Shown here: piece after piece, positions 5,431-9,688 of the stretch
How the letters are laid out: every line of letters starts with the position of its first letter
Numbering within the stretch: the first letter of the stretch is position 1
Assembly (NCBI GenBank): GCA_022360135.1
Contig: JAKSDM010001727.1
Coordinates: 1 to 9,688 of the forward strand
DNA: 9,688 nt
Direction: 5' to 3'
Origin: Pseudanabaenales cyanobacterium
GTDB lineage: Bacteria; Cyanobacteriota; Cyanobacteriia; Phormidesmidales; Phormidesmidaceae
Notes under the pieces: model-generated
Database searches by the model: none
What the model saw: the letters and a program-made list of their open reading frames with translations, nothing else
What the model was told of the DNA's origin: nothing
Made by a program: the position numbers and the translations under genes

Positions 5431-6903
5431 TCAAGATAGAGCCAAACAGCGATCGCAATGCCCACACCCCATCTTTAGCTGAGACTGAGCCTCCCGGCCA
5501 AACCCAAAAACTTCCAGAATATACTGCCAGCGACATCCTCGGGTTCTCAGAAACTGAGTCATCTGTCGGGTTGCATCATCTTGACTCAAGGCTTTGGGCG
5601 CAGCAGACCGATCGATAACATAGTGAAAGGGATCCTGCCATTCCAGCTGGCCAGTGCTGTGGAGTAGGGAGAGAGCAATAGCCCCCTGCTTGAAATGGCG
5701 AGCAACTGTACGGACATCTCCTTGGATAGGAATTTGCTTAATCAGCCGCTGGGCGACCTGCCGCTGCTTGCGGTCCTGATCCCGAAAATACTGCCGCCGT
5801 CCTCTATCATCGGGATCCAACCAGCCTGTGGGTTCACTCACCAGCGTCAGCGCATCTGCCCGTTGCCCATCCCGCCCTGCCCTGCCAATTTCCTGAACAT
5901 ATTCCGATATTAAAGTGGGTGCATGGTAATGGAAAATCCAGCGCACTCCATTTTGTCGATTGATTCCCATGCCAAAGGCAGATGTGCAAACCACAAATAA
6001 GAGTTTGTCATTGATCCAATCCGCCTCGATCTGTCGTCGCTCTTCGGGGCCTAATCCAGCATGATAGGCGGCGGTGCGACGGCCTTGAGACCGAAACCAA
6101 GCAGCGAGTTCCTCACTATCCCGTCGAGTTCGGACATAGACTAACCCAGCTTGCTGGGTCCGAGCTTGAATAAACCGCTTCATTGCCTGTCGTCGTCCCC
6201 TCGGTGTCCAAACTTGCTGGACGGCGAGATGCAGGTTGGAGCGATAGGGATTGAGTCGCACCATTTTAGGTTGACGAAGTTGCAGCACTTCCCGCAGGGT
6301 GCGTTGGGCAATGGAATCAGCGGTGGCGGTGAAGGCTGCGATCGCGATTTTAGCCCCCGCAGGTTTTGTTTTCAGCAGTGCCGGACGCACAGCGCCCAAG
6401 CGTCGATAGGCCGGTCGAAAAGTCTCTCCCCACTGCACCAAACAGTGAGCTTCATCCAAAATCAACCCATTGATTTTCAAATGGGGCTGGCTCAATCTTT
6501 CCCAAACTGGGGCGCTCAGTAAAGTTTCAGGCGAAAGGTAAAGGAGACGTAGACGTTGTGCTTCCAGAGTTCTGAGAATCTGAGCCCGTTGGTAGGGGGC
6601 TAACTCACTGTGCAACAGCGCCGCGGGCAGTCGCCGCTGACGTAACTCTTCGACCTGGTTTTCCATCAACGCCACCAGGGGAGAAATGACCAGTGTTAAT
6701 CCAGCTTGCAGGAGAGCGGGTAACTGAAAACAAATGGATTTACCGCCGCCAGTTGGCATCACAATCAAGGCGTCCCGCTGAGCTAGCAGGGCTTGGATCA
6801 CTTCTCCTTGAGGGGGGCGAAAATCCTCATAGCCCCAGATCTGCTGAAATGCAGCCCGAACCGTTTGCCAAGAAACCGCAGCCGTAGATGTAATCGTCGC
6901 CAT
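5431..6903 (-). CDS. recQ: RecQ-family DNA helicase, short form
   Basis: An ATP-dependent 3'-5' DNA helicase of superfamily 2, acting in recombination and fork repair. It has 490 residues; E. coli RecQ has about 610. Motif 0 FRPPQGEVIQ is at 28-37, Walker A MPTGGGKS at 49-56, DEAH at 150-153 followed by the aromatic-rich loop WGETFRPAY (158-166), motif III AFTATA at 190-195, FGMGINR at 310-316 and arginine-finger motif VI QEIGRAGRDG at 337-346. A zinc site follows: Cys457, Cys480, Cys483 and Cys486, then the protein stops at once. So the usual C-terminal winged helix and HRDC domain are absent. Residues about 391-432 (GDVRTVARHFK, SLLHSTGQLEW, FHYVI) look like a small winged helix placed before the zinc site. 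The ATG at 6903 has GAGGG 8 nt upstream. Family is certain; exact role is not. Confidence 0.95.
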   Translation of the reverse strand: MATITSTAAVSWQTVRAAFQQIWGYEDFRPPQGEVIQALLAQRDALIVMPTGGGKSICFQLPALLQAGLTLVISPLVALMENQVEELRQRRLPAALLHSELAPYQRAQILRTLEAQRLRLLYLSPETLLSAPVWERLSQPHLKINGLILDEAHCLVQWGETFRPAYRRLGAVRPALLKTKPAGAKIAIAAFTATADSIAQRTLREVLQLRQPKMVRLNPYRSNLHLAVQQVWTPRGRRQAMKRFIQARTQQAGLVYVRTRRDSEELAAWFRSQGRRTAAYHAGLGPEERRQIEADWINDKLLFVVCTSAFGMGINRQNGVRWIFHYHAPTLISEYVQEIGRAGRDGQRADALTLVSEPTGWLDPDDRGRRQYFRDQDRKQRQVAQRLIKQIPIQGDVRTVARHFKQGAIALSLLHSTGQLEWQDPFHYVIDRSAAPKALSQDDATRQMTQFLRTRGCRWQYILEVFGFGREAQSQLKMGCGHCDRCLALS

Positions 6904-7034
6904 ACCCTGAACCCTCAGTCACGGTCTCAGAATTCCCTGGGCAGCGCTGAACTATACGAAATCATCACTCCCAAGTGGGTAGCAACTTAAATCGGTAGCC
7001 AAAATAGTAATTAAAGATTTAGATTGAAAGACTT

Positions 7035-7048
7035 GATTAGAAATAATC
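7035..7048. repeat. Inverted repeat GATTA-4-TAATC
   Basis: Perfect 5-bp arms around GAAA in the recQ side of the divergent spacer. Possible operator; AT-rich, so chance is likely enough. Confidence 0.2.
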
Positions 7049-7059
7049 TAGCCTTAAGA

Positions 7060-7071
7060 AGGTGTTCACCT
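7060..7071. repeat. Inverted repeat AGGTG-2-CACCT
   Basis: Perfect 5-bp arms with a TT centre, a compact palindrome in the divergent spacer. Candidate protein-binding site; no known factor assigned. Confidence 0.25.
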
Positions 7072-7149
7072 CAGAGTGTCCATAATGTCTTTAGGACCGC
7101 AAAGGCTCATGATGTGGATCACGGTATGGAAAAGCGAGCGATCTATATG

Positions 7150-7175
7150 ATTCCAGGATGATAATTCCAGGATGA
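7150..7175. repeat. 12-bp direct repeat, 14-bp period
   Basis: ATTCCAGGATGA occurs at 7150-7161 and 7164-7175, about 150 nt before the start of the membrane protein gene. Spacing close to 1.3 helix turns; it could be paired activator sites or a replication-slippage product. Confidence 0.5.
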
Positions 7176-7323
7176 GTCAGCGTGGGTTAGTTGCCTAAGC
7201 ACAATCGTGTAAAAGGTAGGGATAGAAGAAATGAGGGCAGCTACCAATCGTTTATTGCTAAGGGAAATCTAAAAGATACAGCCGCCCTGAACGAGCAATG
7301 CGGCTATCAAGTGGGAGCAATTT

Positions 7324-8352
7324 ATGAATGAGCAACAACAGATACTGGCTATGATTCTAAGTGCAAAAGCAGCCGGTAAAAATGAAGACGAAATCGTTGA
7401 GATGCTTCGAGAAGCTAGGAATGCTCGATATGAGCAAGATAACTCTATCCTTGAGCATGCCCCGACATCTACGATAAGCGAGCAATATGAAGAACAATAT
7501 GAGGAAATAGCTGAGCAATATGAGGAAATAGAATGGATTTTTCCGGACGAAGAAGTCGAGGCTCAAACTGAGCACCTGATCGAGACGAGCCCGGTGTCCA
7601 TAATCAGCAACCCAAACGATTGGGAAATTGGCGTCGACGATCAACTGACGGTGGAGACCAGCCTGGACCCCGTAATAGATAGCCCAAGCGGACTGGCGAT
7701 TGTAAAGACATCACAATTAGGAGAGCATGTCCTCAGACCCCAAATCGCGCGGAAACGAAATAACCAATCTCCACTGTCAATTCTCAGTGCGTTTGTTTTT
7801 CTAGGAGCTGTAATTGGGGTTACTGTATATCAGTTTTTTAGACTCCATCCTAAACCGTACAACCTCTCTCAAGAGGCGACGTTTGAGCCGCCTATCGTGA
7901 TCATGTCCGATGCGCCCACCGTTAACCCAGGTAAAAACCCACTTCCCCCCCCTGTCAACCCAAGCAATACCTCGCTTTCTCCCCCAGTCAGCCCAAGCGA
8001 CAATTCACTGCCTCCAGGATGTGGCGCTTATTCTGGGACTAGAGAAGCCCATATTAAGGAGCTTAAAGCCTCTGGCGCTACACTAAGAGAATCTTTTCCG
8101 GCTGAGTGTCAGGCTCAGCTAGATGAATTGCAATTCAAATATGCGATTGAAAAGTTAGCGGCTAATGACGGCGATTTTCAGGCAGCGACAACTATGATTT
8201 GTGAAGTAACAGACACCTACTTCAAGACTGACCAAGATCCCTTCCGCAGACCCTTTTTCAGAGATTGGTCTGAGAATAATAACAACTTCAAAGCTTGGCT
8301 AGAGACACATCTCGCTGCAGGGGACTGCCCAGCTGCGAATTACTTACAGTGA
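7324..8352 (+). CDS. Unrecognised bitopic membrane protein with acidic N-terminus and Cys-containing C-terminal domain
   Basis: 342 residues, no family recognised. In order: a short helical, charged segment (1-35, with ILSAKAAGKNEDEIVEMLRE); an acidic, low-complexity stretch with three QYEE units (54-68) inside 52-90; basic residues at 138-145 (RPQIARKR); one membrane span at about 151-172; a proline-rich linker of three 11-residue repeats starting at 201, 212 and 223 (NPGKNPLPPPV, NPSNTSLSPPV, SPSDNSLPPGC); and a C-terminal domain (233-342) with four cysteines at 233, 262, 293 and 335. The positive-inside rule puts the N-terminus in the cytoplasm and the C-terminal domain outside, where the cysteines could form two disulfides. 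The start is supported by GGGAG 5 nt upstream. It converges on the amt gene with 10 nt between stops. A receptor-like or envelope-linking role is possible but unsupported. Confidence 0.85.
   Translation: MNEQQQILAMILSAKAAGKNEDEIVEMLREARNARYEQDNSILEHAPTSTISEQYEEQYEEIAEQYEEIEWIFPDEEVEAQTEHLIETSPVSIISNPNDWEIGVDDQLTVETSLDPVIDSPSGLAIVKTSQLGEHVLRPQIARKRNNQSPLSILSAFVFLGAVIGVTVYQFFRLHPKPYNLSQEATFEPPIVIMSDAPTVNPGKNPLPPPVNPSNTSLSPPVSPSDNSLPPGCGAYSGTREAHIKELKASGATLRESFPAECQAQLDELQFKYAIEKLAANDGDFQAATTMICEVTDTYFKTDQDPFRRPFFRDWSENNNNFKAWLETHLAAGDCPAANYLQ
7483..7531 (+). repeat. In-frame direct repeats coding the QYEE units
   Basis: A 16-bp exact repeat, CAATATGAGGAAATAG, lies at 7495-7510 and 7516-7531, with a shorter copy from 7483. 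Offsets of 12 and 21 nt are whole codons (4 and 7), so the protein frame is kept. This suggests growth of the acidic stretch by slippage. Confidence 0.75.
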
Positions 8353-8365
8353 GCTATATCGCTCA
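8350..8365. terminator. Palindrome holding both convergent stop codons
   Basis: TGAGC (8350-8354) pairs with GCTCA (8361-8365) around TATATC. The first arm begins with the TGA of the plus-strand gene and the second ends with the TGA (as TCA) of the minus-strand amt gene. On the plus strand an A-rich run follows and there is no U run, so an intrinsic terminator is weak. Confidence 0.35.
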
Positions 8366-9688
8366 ATAGAAAAAGCCATCACTGCCAGCCTCTTCATCTT
8401 CCTCGGATACTCTGAGTGCATTTCTAGCCATTTGGATTTGTGTTAACAAGGACTTAACTATGTTGAAATCTGAACTTGGCGTAGAGACTTCATAAGGGTA
8501 GATGCGGCCGCTCAGCCGCTGATCTAATTCGGCAGTGTAATGCAAAAAGCCGCCAACGATGATCCAAACAGCACAGCTCGACAGGAAAGTTACACTACAA
8601 ACAATTAACCAGCCTAAAAACTGATTGATCGTCTGTTGAACTGGACCATAGAGGTAGGTGTATTCCATCAGTGGATCACTGCCTGGAGCGGCAAAAATTC
8701 CAACTGCCAAGGTTCCCCAAAATCCACAGAAAAGATGGACAGGGACAGCCCCCACTGGATCGTCAATTTTCCATCTCTCAAGCAGAAATTCTCCTAACAG
8801 TACAAAAAAGCCGCTCACAGTGCCAATAATCAATGCACTGTGGGCATTAACATAAGCTGAGGAGGCTGTAATTCCCACTAGCCCTCCTAAAATACCGTTG
8901 ATAATTGAGCTTAATTTAGGTTTACTAAACCACCCGCTCCAAAACAAAACGGCGACCCCACCCGCAGCGGCTGAGACCATTGTGGTGGCGATCACGTGGG
9001 GAACATTAACCAGATGTTGGGCTGACCCGCCATTAAATCCAAACCATCCAAGCCATAAAATCAGGCAGCCCAGGGTGGCGAAGCCAAGATTATCTGGAGC
9101 AAAATTTTTCATGGCTGCAGGGTTTGTCGTAAATCGTCCTTCTCGTGGCTTCAATAGCCAAGCGCCTGCTAAGGCGGCTGCGCCTCCAACGGAATGAACC
9201 ACCGTTGATCCAGCGAAGTCATGAAAATTTAGAGCGTCACTCAACCAACCATTGGCTCCCCATACCCAGTAGCCTGTCAGCGGATAAAGCAAACCCACCA
9301 GAACGAAACTAAACAGGATAAACGCCCAAAATTTGATTCGCTCAGCCACTGCGCCAGACACAATGGTGGCTGAAGTGCCGGCAAATACAAGTTGAAATAA
9401 AAACAGGGTGGGAAATGAGCGGGCTGGCCAGCTATTCCCTAAATCCGAAAATCCTGTGGGAAAGGGTTGAAGGTTGTCCTGACTGGGGAATATTAGATCG
9501 AAAAAAAAGCCTGATTGGCCAATCAGGCTATTATTGCTGTCCCCAAACATCAAGGCGAAACCAAACAACCAATAGGCCAGCGTGGCGACACAGAAAACAA
9601 TTAGATTTTTAGCAAGTACGTTAACCGCATTTTTGCGCCTACAGAATCCGGCTTCTAGCATGGCGAAGCCAGCATTCATAAAAAACAC
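8363..9688 (-). CDS. amt: Amt-family ammonium transporter, 5' end beyond window
   Basis: An inner-membrane channel for uptake of ammonium. 441 codons are visible to the right edge. The first visible codon is GTG in mid-protein (VFFMNAGFAMLEAGFCRRKN), so the first helix or so and the true start lie outside. Conserved family parts, numbered from the edge, are ERIKF at 116-120, the DFAGSTVVHSVGG block with Asp157 and pore His165, WFGFNGGSA at 215-223, and VHLFCGFWG at 317-325 with the second pore His318. The twin-histidine pore is therefore intact. The tail is odd: after the last span about 35-40 extra residues (RLSGRIYPYEVSTPSSDF...) precede LRVSEEDEEAGSDGFFY, and the usual LD..HGE.AY ending seems shortened. 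That tail normally meets the PII protein. No NtcA site can be judged, as the promoter is outside. Confidence 0.95.
   Translation of the reverse strand: MFFMNAGFAMLEAGFCRRKNAVNVLAKNLIVFCVATLAYWLFGFALMFGDSNNSLIGQSGFFFDLIFPSQDNLQPFPTGFSDLGNSWPARSFPTLFLFQLVFAGTSATIVSGAVAERIKFWAFILFSFVLVGLLYPLTGYWVWGANGWLSDALNFHDFAGSTVVHSVGGAAALAGAWLLKPREGRFTTNPAAMKNFAPDNLGFATLGCLILWLGWFGFNGGSAQHLVNVPHVIATTMVSAAAGGVAVLFWSGWFSKPKLSSIINGILGGLVGITASSAYVNAHSALIIGTVSGFFVLLGEFLLERWKIDDPVGAVPVHLFCGFWGTLAVGIFAAPGSDPLMEYTYLYGPVQQTINQFLGWLIVCSVTFLSSCAVWIIVGGFLHYTAELDQRLSGRIYPYEVSTPSSDFNIVKSLLTQIQMARNALRVSEEDEEAGSDGFFY

Larger units (their letters stand above)
347..6345. repeat. HIP1 palindromes GCGATCGC, ten copies
   Basis: Exact sites start at 347, 416, 1119, 1625, 2857, 3359, 4548, 5304, 5449 and 6338. 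This over-represented octamer is typical of many cyanobacterial chromosomes. Two sites (1119 and 1625) are paralogous positions in the duplicated DoxX genes. None was found from 6346 to 9688. Confidence 0.9.
6904..7323. other. Divergent intergenic region between recQ and the 342-residue membrane protein gene
   Basis: 420 nt with no convincing gene; the longest start-to-stop frame I noted (7085-7150, 21 codons) has no ribosome site. It must hold both promoters, but I see no clear -35/-10 pair for either. It contains small inverted repeats at 7035-7048 and 7060-7071 and a direct repeat at 7150-7175. GGGAG at 7314-7318 is the ribosome site of the gene at 7324. Confidence 0.55.

Noticed and set aside
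7085..7150. 21-codon open frame in the recQ spacer
   Set aside because: Too short, no ribosome site, no similarity that I can see.

Overview
The window comes from a cyanobacterial chromosome. The octamer GCGATCGC (HIP1), over-represented in many cyanobacterial genomes, occurs ten times in the first 6.35 kb. A PEP-CTERM surface protein, a pentapeptide-repeat protein with a tail common in cyanobacteria, a type II NADH dehydrogenase and degenerate heptamer repeats all fit. Genus cannot be decided from this window.

Layout. (1) Positions 1-3251 are a co-directional minus-strand run. In transcription order it is a type II NADH:quinone oxidoreductase (3251-1950), two tandem DoxX-family membrane proteins (1893-1486 and 1387-938), and an S-formylglutathione hydrolase cut by the window edge (847 to before 1). 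The gaps are 56, 98 and 90 nt, so an operon is plausible. (2) Positions 3252-3725 are non-coding with several inverted repeats. (3) A secreted PEP-CTERM protein lies on the plus strand (3726-4475). (4) A pentapeptide-repeat ORF without an ATG lies on the minus strand (4644-4961). (5) An unrecognised 51-residue single-span membrane protein lies on the plus strand (5106-5261). (6) A RecQ-family helicase of unusual domain order lies on the minus strand (5431-6903). (7) A 420-nt divergent spacer follows. (8) An unrecognised 342-residue bitopic membrane protein lies on the plus strand (7324-8352). (9) The gene for an Amt ammonium transporter (8363-9688, minus) runs off the right edge.

The clearest non-routine signal is the history of the DoxX pair. 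The two genes arose by tandem duplication of a segment of about 500 bp that began inside the 3' end of the NADH dehydrogenase gene. A decayed copy of that dehydrogenase tail still sits between the two DoxX genes, and its first codons now form the C-terminus of the upstream DoxX protein. The C-terminus of the other DoxX protein is encoded by cyanobacterial-type heptamer repeats. Thus both DoxX tails were rewritten by neighbouring sequence.

Functionally, the first cluster suggests quinone-linked redox work (NDH-2 reduces quinone, and some DoxX-family proteins are quinone-linked) next to glutathione-dependent formaldehyde removal. That link is inference from order only. No CRISPR array, transposase, tRNA, rRNA, phage gene or recognisable defence system was seen. 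The best candidates for undescribed biology are the 51-residue membrane protein and the 342-residue bitopic protein.
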